Shown here piece after piece: positions 55,934-64,000 of a DNA stretch of 64,000 bases. The notes under the pieces were generated by a model, which was not told where the DNA came from, ran no database searches, and saw nothing but the letters and a program-made list of their open reading frames with translations. This DNA is from Photobacterium sp. GJ3 (GTDB lineage: Bacteria > Pseudomonadota > Gammaproteobacteria > Enterobacterales > Vibrionaceae). The stretch is taken from contig NZ_CP073578.1 in NCBI RefSeq assembly GCF_018199995.1, positions 2,294,001 through 2,358,000 of the forward strand. The letters run 5' to 3'. The first letter of the stretch is position 1. Each line of letters begins with the position of its first letter. Both the position numbers and the translations under genes were made by a program.

Positions 55934-56359
55934 CTATGAAGACGTCTTCTTAGAAATCTGGACCTCTGTCAGCATGACTTTGAGCTCATCAACAGAACCC
56001 ACCGAATAAGACACCATTGCTTCCGGTTGGATACGCTGTCCCGTTTCCTCTGAAATATACTTGGCGAGTTGCTCTGGCTGAATCTGCCCATCCTCGGTTT
56101 TGAGCAGATTGAGTTCTGCTTCACTGAGCGTCTTCGCGCGGCCCGGCAGGTAAATTGTGCCGTAATACAAATCAACACCGAAAGCGATCAACCCGGGTAC
56201 GACAAACAAAATTAAACCTGCTGCGTCTAATACAACAATGGCCGGATCAAGCTGACCACCCCGCTGCCCCTTCCGCTCCGGATGCAACAAGACACCACAC
56301 CCCGATAACTGAATCGTCAGTATCGCCGTCAAACTGATTCCCAATAGCTGATGTTTCAT
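55934..56359 (-). CDS. Predicted lipoprotein, 141 residues
   Basis: From ATG 56359 (AGGGAAAT upstream). The signal peptide ends with a lipobox L-S-G-C at residues 18-21, followed by a basic stretch and a second hydrophobic segment (VVLDAAGLILFVVPGLIAFGVDLYYGTIYL region). The C-terminal 70 residues are soluble and charged. It resembles small polyprotein-like lipoproteins of gamma-proteobacteria, but I cannot name the family. Confidence 0.75.
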   Translation of the reverse strand: MKHQLLGISLTAILTIQLSGCGVLLHPERKGQRGGQLDPAIVVLDAAGLILFVVPGLIAFGVDLYYGTIYLPGRAKTLSEAELNLLKTEDGQIQPEQLAKYISEETGQRIQPEAMVSYSVGSVDELKVMLTEVQISKKTSS

Positions 56360-56526
56360 TGAATTTCCCTGCGCCAGTCGTCTATGCATCCGAATTTTTT
56401 TGTTGCAGTTTCTTAGGCTGCACTCTTTCATTATGGTGAAAAATAAGCGACTTGCAGGGATTTTTGACGTGCCATGCGTGATGCTGATCAGACCTGTTAT
56501 TTCATGTGAACGGCTTCGGCAACCCC

Positions 56527-56928
56527 TTATAGATCTTTCGCATTTCCTGAATATTCAATCGGGCTTGTCACGACTTTTTTCATAATGGATGAATAGTAAG
56601 TCATTGTATCGCTGTGAATCGTAATCACCCGGTGATCCAAGGGATGATTTGCTTTCAGCAGGTACGCATCAGGAGATTCTATATTCTCAATCGACAGAAA
56701 GATCTTATTCGACCAAAACCGTTTCACAGATCCTGAGGAGTGAAGCACGACTTCATCACGGCTGTTTCGGCGAGTGGCTGAGAACTGACCATCTGAACAA
56801 ATCATGAGAATCGTATATTCACCTTCTTTCACTGTATAAACAGCCTGAAAAAATCGACCATAGAGATGAGGCCAAATGAGCAGGGAGCATAATATCAAGA
56901 TGAGGAGAAGATTTATTTTTTTCATCAT
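56527..56928 (-). CDS. Single-pass exported protein, partner of the ToxR-like regulator
   Basis: 133 residues with an N-terminal membrane anchor (KINLLLILILCSLLIWPHLY) and a periplasmic domain with one Cys. It begins inside the last codons of the regulator gene (4-base overlap). Position, size and topology match ToxS or TcpH partners, although I see no sequence likeness to ToxS. Function inferred from layout only. Confidence 0.65.
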   Translation of the reverse strand: MMKKINLLLILILCSLLIWPHLYGRFFQAVYTVKEGEYTILMICSDGQFSATRRNSRDEVVLHSSGSVKRFWSNKIFLSIENIESPDAYLLKANHPLDHRVITIHSDTMTYYSSIMKKVVTSPIEYSGNAKDL

Positions 56929-57503
56929 AACAAATTAATTTGATAATAATATGCAACAGTAAGCGAGATGAGTATCATCAAAACAGCTGTGAATCTGTAT
57001 CCATTCAGTGAATCTCTTGCGGCTTTATTCAACTTTTGGCATATAGAAACATAAGCGGATATTCTTTCAACCTCACTTTGGTGGTTCTGAGGTATTTTTT
57101 TCAATTCAACCTGATTCACCGCGATTGTTTCACGATTATCTGATTCAATATTTGATGTATTATCATCCTGGTGAATGACCAGAGAGTGATGCAATTGGTA
57201 GCCAAAGCCTCGCAGAGTGACAATCGAGGGATGAATATTCAACTCGTTCAATGTGTTTCGAATATTATTCATCGCAACGTTGAGTGAGTTTTTTGTCACA
57301 ACCTTTCCTGGCCATGCATATGCAATGATTTCATCTCTACTGATGCCATCTCTTGCATCAGGAAGCGATAACACCTTCAGAATGAGAATTTCTGAAGGTG
57401 CCAAGGCAGATTCAGAAACTTTGTCATGACAAGATAGTTTTCTGGTGCTTGAATCAATATAAACAATATGGTTCATATGGTTTACCAAGTGAATGAATTT
57501 CAA
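56925..57503 (-). CDS. ToxR/CadC-type membrane-bound winged-helix regulator
   Basis: 192 residues. N-terminal OmpR-type winged helix (about 10-105; ALAPSEILILKVLSL, SLNVAMNNIRNTLN, VTLRGFGYQLH), a linker, and one membrane segment near residues 168-187. Almost no periplasmic part follows, so sensing likely depends on the partner gene it overlaps. This is the second ToxR-like pair in the window. Target genes are unknown. Confidence 0.85.
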   Translation of the reverse strand: MKFIHLVNHMNHIVYIDSSTRKLSCHDKVSESALAPSEILILKVLSLPDARDGISRDEIIAYAWPGKVVTKNSLNVAMNNIRNTLNELNIHPSIVTLRGFGYQLHHSLVIHQDDNTSNIESDNRETIAVNQVELKKIPQNHQSEVERISAYVSICQKLNKAARDSLNGYRFTAVLMILISLTVAYYYQINLL

Positions 57504-57737
57504 CGTATCTCGTTTATTAAATGATTAATTCAATCCAAATTGTCATATTAATCAATATCAAGTAGACCGCCCTCCCATCTTCTTATTTCATAATATTTTA
57601 GATTCATTGCCCATTTCGAGCCAACGATGACCTTTCACGAGGGGGATACAGAACACAACTTGAACAGGAAGCTTGAATGACTTCTTGATGCGATTGAATT
57701 TACAGGATTTAAAAGAATTGGTGAAAAACGATCAAAA

Positions 57738-57767
57738 AAAACCGCTCACTATAGAGAGAGCGGTTTT
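57738..57767 (-). terminator. Terminator after the small secreted protein gene
   Basis: Stem AAAACCGCTC / GAGAGCGGTTTT-type inverted repeat with A tracts on the left, which give a T run on the minus strand. Confidence 0.85.
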
Positions 57768-57815
57768 GGCGGTAAGTCCCTTTACCTACGACTTAACACA
57801 AAACGTTACAGATCA

Positions 57816-58157
57816 CTACTTGTCAGAAGGGATCAGACTTTTGACTTCAACTGGTTCACCACCAATTTCAGAAACTTTCAGATTCAGCGTATGTGAATAT
57901 GGCTTAGAGCTGTATACAAATACACGGCCTTTATCATTGGTCATATAGCGGTTGTCACCTTTGGTATCCACAACGGTGACATTTGCTTGTGGTACACCTT
58001 CTTTTTCTACTAATACCCAAGCGCCATCCATACGAGGCGTGACATTAACTTCGAGTCCGTTTTCCATCATTTCAGTTTTGCCTTCATTCTTATCGGCAAA
58101 TGCAGAACCAGACATTGCTAAGAAACTGACCAGCAGAACAGGTAAAACTTTCTTCAT
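57816..58157 (-). CDS. Small secreted protein, 113 residues
   Basis: From ATG 58157 with GGAGATAATT upstream. Signal peptide MKKVLPVLLVSFLAMSGSAFA, then a charged linker and a beta-sandwich-like domain (GAWVLVEKEGVPQANVTVVD, then TNDKGRVFVYSS) resembling carboxypeptidase-regulatory-like folds. A strong terminator and good ribosome site suggest high expression. Family not recognised. Confidence 0.8.
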   Translation of the reverse strand: MKKVLPVLLVSFLAMSGSAFADKNEGKTEMMENGLEVNVTPRMDGAWVLVEKEGVPQANVTVVDTKGDNRYMTNDKGRVFVYSSKPYSHTLNLKVSEIGGEPVEVKSLIPSDK

Positions 58158-59233
58158 AATTATCTCCAGGACACCCAAGTGTCAATCATTCCATGTAGTG
58201 CGAAGTGCCGTTATAAATTACTGTCCAATTGAAACCCAAGTCAATAGATATGGATCTGATTATTTTGATCTATATAACGCATTAATCTTTCCATACCTTT
58301 AATTAATCATCCTTGTATCGTGCTTGATATTGATTGATATCCGCAAAGATTCTAAAAGAGTACATTTATATAAAAACACAACCAATCACACTTGATTAAT
58401 CAGAATTAAAAACCATACCAATCATAGTCTTGAGTCAAAATCTGGACTGTGAACTTCGTGAAGGTTAATGAGACGACCACTCAATATGATTCCACATGCT
58501 CGCTCGGAAAATCACCGAACCCGACTTAAAATTAAGCTCAAGCTGTCTGACTTTAATATTCCATCGACAATTTTAATCGAAAGCCATAGGAACTTTCCCC
58601 CGTCGATATACTCGAATGAAGTAAAATATCAATGAAACTGTGATCAAATCAGTCATTCAGCCTAACTGTAATTATATTTTGAGGCTGTTCAAACACGTCA
58701 CAGGGCCAAATTGCCCCACAGAACAATCAATCAGTGCATCAACGCAACGACACACAGGATGGCATTCAATGAATATCCTGACTGATTGAGAACAGAGCCC
58801 CATGAAAGGAAGCTTGAATCATGTGTTCATCCTCCTCCTTGGCACGTCACGCATGGCCAATACTTCGAGACCATGATTCCCGGCGATTCACAATTTGCCA
58901 TTGGTGAGCGATCCACCTGAGCCTCGAAGTACGCATCAAAAGCATCAGGGCGCATGGGTGAAAAAGATATAGGAGGGCCACATCAGCAGACGCTGTAGCA
59001 GAAGAAATGAATCCCTTGAAAAGTTAGACATGACCGAGGCACTTGAGGTCAATCTGCCTTCGTTTGGTCGTTGATTTGATAGATGCCAATTGCAAAATAG
59101 TCCCCATTGAAGAGGACTATCGGATTTTATGAATCATGGCATATCAGATGATTCTCAGTGATTTCAGAGACTCCGAGTGCCGGCCTGATTGATGACACGA
59201 AGGGGGGAGGCTTCATGTTCAACGACCTTAAAT
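58158..59233. other. 1.08 kb region without a recognisable gene
   Basis: No frame longer than about 60 codons with homology. The stretch 58800-59060 has scattered coding-like pieces broken by stops, for example one reading MIPGDSQFAIGERST, and may be a decayed gene. The promoter of the secreted protein lies near 58180-58300. Confidence 0.5.
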
Positions 59234-59586
59234 TCAGAGAAACTCTTTTTCAAACTCACTGAACATCCATACTTTTGCGCCTTTCTGACGAAAAAAATCA
59301 ATTTCTCGTTGAACACCGGCACTCTCTTGCCACCCTTCTAATTCCAGCACAATGAGTTCATCACACTTTTCCATGAACGCCTTGTCAATCGGGGCCAGAC
59401 AATATTCTCCCCCAGTTGATTTTCCTGAATCACTTCATTCACGGGATGTGACATTGTAATTTGACTATAGACTGCACGTCCAGATTGAAAAATTTTTGCA
59501 GCCGCTTTGGTACATTCATCGAATCGATACATTACGGTATCGCGGTCTTCATGCCCATATGGACATGCTAAGAAATACATCGTCAT
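59234..59586 (-). pseudogene. DUF1937-type small protein, one frameshift
   Basis: About 117 residues when restored. It starts MTMYFLACPYGHEDRDTVMY, with a conserved middle SQITMSHPVNEV. As read, the frame runs off after NIVWPRL. One extra base in the C run (G run 59391-59394 on the plus strand) gives WPPIDKAFMEKCDELIVLEL and GWQESAGVQREIDFFRQKGA to a TGA at 59234-59236. This matches DUF1937 proteins, which have a nucleoside deoxyribosyltransferase-like fold by my recollection. It is 31 bases after the EutH-like gene, so it belongs to that operon. Confidence 0.8.
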
Positions 59587-59617
59587 TTTATTTCCTGTTC
59601 AGTTTTGAGTTTCAGAT

Positions 59618-60853
59618 TCACTTTGCAAATTCCAGATCATCAGTCTGAGTGGTTGTCTCTCTATCTTTCTTTTCGAATGCTAACGCTGAAGGTACAGAGA
59701 ACTTAATGGCCAAAAATACTGCAAATAATCCACCAGCCAGCTTACCGAGTAAAATCGGAAGAATCAGCGTCGGTTGAAAGTTCGCCGTAAATGCCAAATG
59801 GTCACCGATCAATGCCTGTGCGCATACACCTAAAGCAACACAAATCACTTTATCTCTGGCATTCATGTCTTTGAACAAGTGATATACGGCAATGATATTC
59901 GCAAAGACAAACACAAACCCGATGGCACCTGTATCTGAAAGATTCAGTTTTTTTGCAAGATAGTGCATTGGCTTTTTGGCATACTTCTGGAACAGGTAAC
60001 AAATTGGGAAAGTACCCGCCAGCATGATGCCAATATAACCCGCAATTTCTATGGCTCGAAACAGCTCATCTTTATCAGCAAACAACGGATCAAATACCCA
60101 TCCACCGAACACTGAACTAAAGAACCCTGTGAAATACTCGACGATAGAAAATGCAAGCACTGTCTTAATAAAGACATCCATGATTTTCCCGAACACCAAA
60201 AAGACTTTCACCATCAGATCCGGTAAATATTTTAAACCTGCCGCCAATGCAAAACAAAAGATGAATAGTGGTGCGAGCAATTTCAATGCTGATAAAAAGT
60301 CGAGTCCGATGTAGTGCAAGGCTTCTGAATTTGTGGAGATCACATCCCGAATCGGTAAATGACCTAAAGTGGAAACCATCAAGGCACAGAGGACACCAAA
60401 TGGAATGCTAATCAAACCTGCCATTGCACCCAGCGCAAGATATTTATGATCTTTCTGATCCAGCATCGTGAGACCGACAGGGATCAGATAAACAATTGTC
60501 GCTCCGGAGGTGTAACCAACCAGAGATGCGGTAATCCATACATCACGGTTACTCGTCAGCGCATCTGCAAGCTGATAGCCGCCCATATCCACAGCGATAA
60601 TTGCCAGCGCGGCAATCGATACATCGGACCCCATCGACTCAAACAGTGGTCCAAGTAAACCGCTGATCGCGACAGACAGAATCGGTATCGCAGCCATGAT
60701 CCCTGCTTGCGCTAAAAAGACAGGCCCAATTGCGTGTATCCCTCCAACAAACTCTTTCCCGAGCTGACTCTCTGGCTTGATGAACGATGCGGCGGCGCCG
60801 ATCACAACACCAAACATAATGATGTATATAACTAAGTGGCCGAACATTTCCAT
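59618..60853 (-). CDS. EutH-family permease (ethanolamine-type transporter)
   Basis: 411 residues, about 10-11 membrane helices. Matches to EutH include LAIIAVDMGGYQLADALTSN, SGATIVYLIPVGL, HKYLALGAMAGLISIPFG and GDHLAFTANFQPTLILP. No other eut gene is present; instead it follows an FGGY kinase gene by 9 bases. The substrate is therefore probably another small hydroxy compound or amino alcohol rather than ethanolamine (inference). Confidence 0.88.
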   Translation of the reverse strand: MEMFGHLVIYIIMFGVVIGAAASFIKPESQLGKEFVGGIHAIGPVFLAQAGIMAAIPILSVAISGLLGPLFESMGSDVSIAALAIIAVDMGGYQLADALTSNRDVWITASLVGYTSGATIVYLIPVGLTMLDQKDHKYLALGAMAGLISIPFGVLCALMVSTLGHLPIRDVISTNSEALHYIGLDFLSALKLLAPLFIFCFALAAGLKYLPDLMVKVFLVFGKIMDVFIKTVLAFSIVEYFTGFFSSVFGGWVFDPLFADKDELFRAIEIAGYIGIMLAGTFPICYLFQKYAKKPMHYLAKKLNLSDTGAIGFVFVFANIIAVYHLFKDMNARDKVICVALGVCAQALIGDHLAFTANFQPTLILPILLGKLAGGLFAVFLAIKFSVPSALAFEKKDRETTTQTDDLEFAK

Positions 60854-60862
60854 GGTTCTCTC

Positions 60863-62302
60863 CTATGACCTTAGTTCTCTTGAACGAGATACAATCTCTT
60901 TGTATTTATTTAATATTTCCGTTTGGTTAATTTCTCTCGGATAAATGATTTCTGCTGACTGATTCAATTGAATTTCACCTTCAACGCCTAAGCCTTTTCT
61001 GGCTAACAATGCGGTTCCGATGGACGTAACTTCATTGTTTTCAGGTACAATCAGTTCTTTATTTAATACGTCGGACAAGAATTGCTTAAAATATTTATTT
61101 TGGGTCAACCCTCCATCAATTGATATTCTTTTCCCTAAGGGTGATAGTTTATCCATGGAGAGGATCACTTCTGCTGAACGCAAAGCAATCCCCTCTAAAA
61201 CAGATTGCAACATATCTTCTCTGGTTGTTTCTAACGACAAACCAGCCCATAAACCCGCAGCACTCCGATCCCAATAAGGGCAACCTAAGCCCGACAGTGC
61301 CGGTACAAATGCTAACCCTCTCGAAATAGCAGAATCTTTATGAAAATTTTCAAGTGCATCAAAATCTGTGAATAATCCCAGACTGCGCACCCAATTGATT
61401 GCAGAGGCAGCATTGTAAACACCGCCATCTAACCCATACACCGGCTGTTCATTGGGAAACTTCCAACAAAGGGTAGGCAATAAGCCATACTCTCCAAATT
61501 CTGCAATTTCATTCCCAGTCAATGCTTGTGCAAATGTGCCTGTCCCGAATGTGACTTTTGCATCGCCGCTGTCTCGGCAACCATGGCCAAAAACACCCGC
61601 AAACTGATCAACAATTAACGCTGTGACTGGGATATCTTTTCCATTGCAATGATATAAACCCAGCTCGCCAATGGTATCTTTCACCTCAGGCAAGCAATGA
61701 ATCGGCACCCCAAAGAGTTCACACATTTCAACATCCCATGCCAAGGTATGAATATTGAATAGTGATGTTCTGGATGCAGCGCTGAAATCCGTGACGAATT
61801 CACCGCACAGCCGATCCATAAAAAAGGAATCCATGGTGCCAATCCGCAACTGACCTTTTTGAAGCAACTCACTCGCCTTGGCAACATTGTTGAGGATCCA
61901 GCCCATTTTGCTTGCAGAAAAATAAGGGTCTAACGGAAGGCCGGTTTTTTCTTGCACCAGCGCCTCTTTGCCTTCATCTTTCAAAACGGCCAGCGCCGAT
62001 TCTGTTCGCATATCCTGCCAGACAATCGCGTGATACACAGGCTTTCCCGTCACGGAATCCCACGCAACAATACTCTCGCCCTGATGGCACAGACCAATGG
62101 CATCCACTTCGCCACCCGATGCTAAACAGTGTTGAATGTTGTTTAAGATTTCTTCAGCGTCGTGTTCAACCCAACCATTCTCGGGGGTGATCTGTTGATG
62201 GGGAATCGCCATTGGGGAATGAATCTCTCCATTTTCTTCCACAATGACGATTCGGGTCCCAGTTGTCCCTTGATCAATCGCTGCATATCTTTGATTCAAC
62301 AT
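60863..62302 (-). CDS. FGGY family carbohydrate/polyol kinase (glycerol kinase-like)
   Basis: 479 residues from ATG 62302 (AAGGAAAAAAC upstream). It has the FGGY ATPase fold: AAIDQGTTGTRIVIVEENGE, VWQDMRTESAL, VTFGTGTFAQAL, and the C-terminal ISIDGGLTQNKYFKQFLSDV. The first block is like glycerol kinase (DQGTTSSR), but the chain is shorter than GlpK (about 500). With a GlpA-like flavoprotein divergent to it, the substrate may be glycerol-like (erythritol, amino-propanediol or similar); not proven. Confidence 0.9.
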   Translation of the reverse strand: MLNQRYAAIDQGTTGTRIVIVEENGEIHSPMAIPHQQITPENGWVEHDAEEILNNIQHCLASGGEVDAIGLCHQGESIVAWDSVTGKPVYHAIVWQDMRTESALAVLKDEGKEALVQEKTGLPLDPYFSASKMGWILNNVAKASELLQKGQLRIGTMDSFFMDRLCGEFVTDFSAASRTSLFNIHTLAWDVEMCELFGVPIHCLPEVKDTIGELGLYHCNGKDIPVTALIVDQFAGVFGHGCRDSGDAKVTFGTGTFAQALTGNEIAEFGEYGLLPTLCWKFPNEQPVYGLDGGVYNAASAINWVRSLGLFTDFDALENFHKDSAISRGLAFVPALSGLGCPYWDRSAAGLWAGLSLETTREDMLQSVLEGIALRSAEVILSMDKLSPLGKRISIDGGLTQNKYFKQFLSDVLNKELIVPENNEVTSIGTALLARKGLGVEGEIQLNQSAEIIYPREINQTEILNKYKEIVSRSRELRS

Positions 62303-62561
62303 GTTTTTTCCTTTCATTACGCTGACCATCACGTCCGATTCATGTTGTTAATGCGTTTCATTTCACTAAACAACAACCAAAAACAACACCAATAAAACAA
62401 CAAATACAACAAATGACCAACAACTCAATGGCGATGACCCGGAACTGTGACCGATACGACGAAATGTCCGAATTGAGTCCGAATTGTTTTGATTGATGTT
62501 GTTTTCGTTCTATAGTCTCACTTGAATTGTTTCACTCCATGAACCAAGAAAGGGCTTTATC
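62303..62561. promoter_or_regulatory. Divergent control region with CAACAA repeats
   Basis: Between the kinase and flavoprotein starts. CAACAA occurs at 62371, 62398, 62407 and 62418, with CAACAC at 62384, and the complement-like GATGTTGTTTTCG near 62495-62507. Repeated short motifs of this type are seen at operators of DeoR-family sugar repressors. No regulator gene is in the window. Confidence 0.5.
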
Positions 62562-63965
62562 ATGCAGACATCGAATATAGACCGGGAATGGGACGTCATT
62601 ATTGTCGGGGGAGGTGTGGTCGGATGTGCCGTCATGAGAAAGTTTACGCTGCTGGGCGCTCGCGTATTACTGCTCGAGCGGGGCGGAGACATTCTTTCTG
62701 GGGCCAGTAAAGCGAACAGCGCCATTCTGCACACCGGTTTTGATGCGCCCCCCGCCAGTGTTGAGCTCGACTGCATGAAGCGAGGCTATGAAGAGTTTCT
62801 GAGCATTCATCGACACTTCAACTTACCCGTTTTAAAGACAGGTGCATTCGTCGTTGCATGGGACGAAGCGCAACTGAAAGCCTTACCCGGCATTGTTGAA
62901 AAAGCACACCAGAACGGCATCATGAATGTGCGTGAAATCTCTGTGGATGCGCTGTACCAGCAAGAACCCAACCTCGGCAAAGGTGCGTTGGGTGCTGTTT
63001 CCGTCCCGGACGAGTGTGTGATTGACCCCTGGTCTACCCCGCTCGCTTACATGACACAGGCGGTCGAGCATGGGGCGAAATATGAGTTTCACTGTGAAGT
63101 CACCCACGGTGAGTTCAACGATGATCGCTGGACTTTAACCACCTCAAAAGGTGACTTCAGAACCAAAATTGTTATCAATTGTGCCGGTATCAACGGGGAT
63201 ATCGTGGAAAACATCTGCAGACCATCCCCTTTTACGATTCACCCCAGAAAGGGACAGTTCCTGGTTTTCGATAAATCCGCCGCACAAAGCATTGATGCGA
63301 TCATTCTGCCTGTCCCAACCGCTGTCACGAAAGGCGTGCTCATCAGTAAAACTATTTTCGGTAATTTACTGGTCGGCCCAACCGCAGAAGAGCAGGAAGA
63401 CAGATGGCACGCAGCGGTGTCGAAGCCTATGCTGGAAGATCTGAAACAGCAAGGCACAGCCCTGCTCCCATCACTCATCAATCATGCCGTCACCGCCACT
63501 TACGCTGGCTTAAGGCCTGCGACTGAATACAAGGACTATCAGCTTTCCTGCGTCCGGGAAAAAAACTGGCTTTGTGCCGGAGGCATTCGCTCGACGGGGC
63601 TGACATCCGCATTAGGGATTGCGCAGGTGCTCGCTGAACTGTTTGAGATGCATCTGAACGATAAAATTCAATGCTCGCCAGTTCAGGACATCCATTGGCC
63701 AAAAATGCCAAACCTTGCTCAGCACTTAACCCGTGCATATGAACAGCCCGACAATGGCGGCGTTGTTTGTCATTGTGAGCTGGTAACACAGTCAGAAATT
63801 GAAGCTGTCTTTGCTTCCTCAGTGCCGCCGGAGTGTATTGGTGGGCTCAGAAGACGAACCCGCGTCATGATGGGACGATGCAATGGCTTTTATTGCAGTA
63901 GTCACGTCAACAAGCTCATTGATCAAAACATTGAACAGAATCTGAGTGTTGGAGATATTCTATGA
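62562..63965 (+). CDS. GlpA-like FAD oxidoreductase with BFD-type [2Fe-2S] domain
   Basis: 467 residues. N-terminal FAD site DVIIVGGGVVGCAVMRKF, DAO fold with SKANSAILHTGFDAPPASVE, and ALGIAQVLAELF near the C-terminal third. A BFD-like [2Fe-2S] module follows, with cysteines in VVCHCEL and MMGRCNGFYCSS. This is the layout of anaerobic glycerol-3-phosphate dehydrogenase subunit A. Its stop overlaps the start of a second flavoprotein (ATGA), as glpA-glpB do. It probably oxidises the phosphorylated product of the divergent kinase. Confidence 0.9.
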   Translation: MQTSNIDREWDVIIVGGGVVGCAVMRKFTLLGARVLLLERGGDILSGASKANSAILHTGFDAPPASVELDCMKRGYEEFLSIHRHFNLPVLKTGAFVVAWDEAQLKALPGIVEKAHQNGIMNVREISVDALYQQEPNLGKGALGAVSVPDECVIDPWSTPLAYMTQAVEHGAKYEFHCEVTHGEFNDDRWTLTTSKGDFRTKIVINCAGINGDIVENICRPSPFTIHPRKGQFLVFDKSAAQSIDAIILPVPTAVTKGVLISKTIFGNLLVGPTAEEQEDRWHAAVSKPMLEDLKQQGTALLPSLINHAVTATYAGLRPATEYKDYQLSCVREKNWLCAGGIRSTGLTSALGIAQVLAELFEMHLNDKIQCSPVQDIHWPKMPNLAQHLTRAYEQPDNGGVVCHCELVTQSEIEAVFASSVPPECIGGLRRRTRVMMGRCNGFYCSSHVNKLIDQNIEQNLSVGDIL

Positions 63966-64000
63966 AATCTTGTTACGACGTCGTCATCATTGGTGCCGGT
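63962..64000 (+). CDS. Start of a second flavoprotein (GlpB-like), cut by the window end
   Basis: Only 13 residues are visible: MKSCYDVVIIGAG, the beginning of a dinucleotide-binding fold. The ATG overlaps the stop of the previous gene by four bases. By order it is probably the second subunit of the same dehydrogenase; the rest lies outside the window. Confidence 0.75.
   Translation, partial: MKSCYDVVIIGAG

Noticed and set aside
1..64000. tRNA, rRNA, CRISPR arrays and intact insertion sequences
   Set aside because: No cloverleaf, spacer-repeat series or transposase with terminal repeats was seen by eye; a covariance-model search was not possible here.

Overview
The window reads as a chromosomal segment of a gamma-proteobacterium of the family Vibrionaceae, most likely Photobacterium or a close relative. 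The basis is a toxR-toxS pair at the left end, an OmpU-like porin nearby, the recR-ybaB-dnaX-apt order, and the priC-rsmS neighbourhood. No rRNA, tRNA, CRISPR array, intact insertion sequence or integrase was found.

Layout. 0.2-9 kb: toxRS, recR-ybaB-dnaX (with an E. coli-like programmed frameshift signal in dnaX), apt, ybaN, an unlisted 38-residue membrane peptide, a DksA/TraR zinc-finger protein, a DUF2057 protein and the porin. 9-15.3 kb: dinG, a TSUP permease, priC, a histone-deacetylase-like gene, rsmS, a GlsB/YeaQ protein and a fragment of a histidine kinase. 15.5-25.9 kb: a proVWX glycine betaine transporter, a DUF3302 + HlyD pair, a RarD/EamA permease, a YbhGFS-type efflux ABC system and an iron-complex binding protein. 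26-34.1 kb: a visibly AT-rich, one-direction cluster (described below). 34.2-40.3 kb: a frameshifted penicillin-acylase-type gene, a LysR regulator, and an azlCD + acetyltransferase + 2-oxoglutarate dioxygenase operon. 40.8-48.7 kb: two exported proteins of unknown function, a pmrCAB-like operon and a glutathione S-transferase. 48.8-57.5 kb: regulators, a divergent ampR-ampC pair, a Bcr/CflA efflux pump, a lipoprotein and a second ToxR-like regulator pair. 57.8-64 kb: a small secreted protein, a 1 kb stretch without a gene, and a catabolic locus with an EutH-type permease, an FGGY kinase and GlpA/GlpB-like flavoproteins.

The best candidate for an undescribed system is the AT-rich cluster at 26.7-34.1 kb. 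It holds a complete HypF and a complete HypE (with the C-terminal cysteine that carries the thiocyanate) but no hydrogenase and no HypA, B, C or D. With them are a heme-oxygenase-like diiron oxidase, a [2Fe-2S] ferredoxin, a cysteine hydrolase of the isochorismatase fold, a VOC protein, a GNAT acetyltransferase, a small membrane protein and an EamA exporter. This looks like a pathway that uses HypEF chemistry (carbamoyl phosphate to a protein-bound thiocyanate) to put a cyano or related group into an exported small molecule. That reading is inference.

A caution on sequence quality: five genes (HDAC-like, proV, the ABC-2 permease, the penicillin acylase, the DUF1937 gene) are each broken by one frameshift. 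Each is restored by one extra base in a C or G run. This pattern suggests homopolymer undercalls rather than five real mutations.
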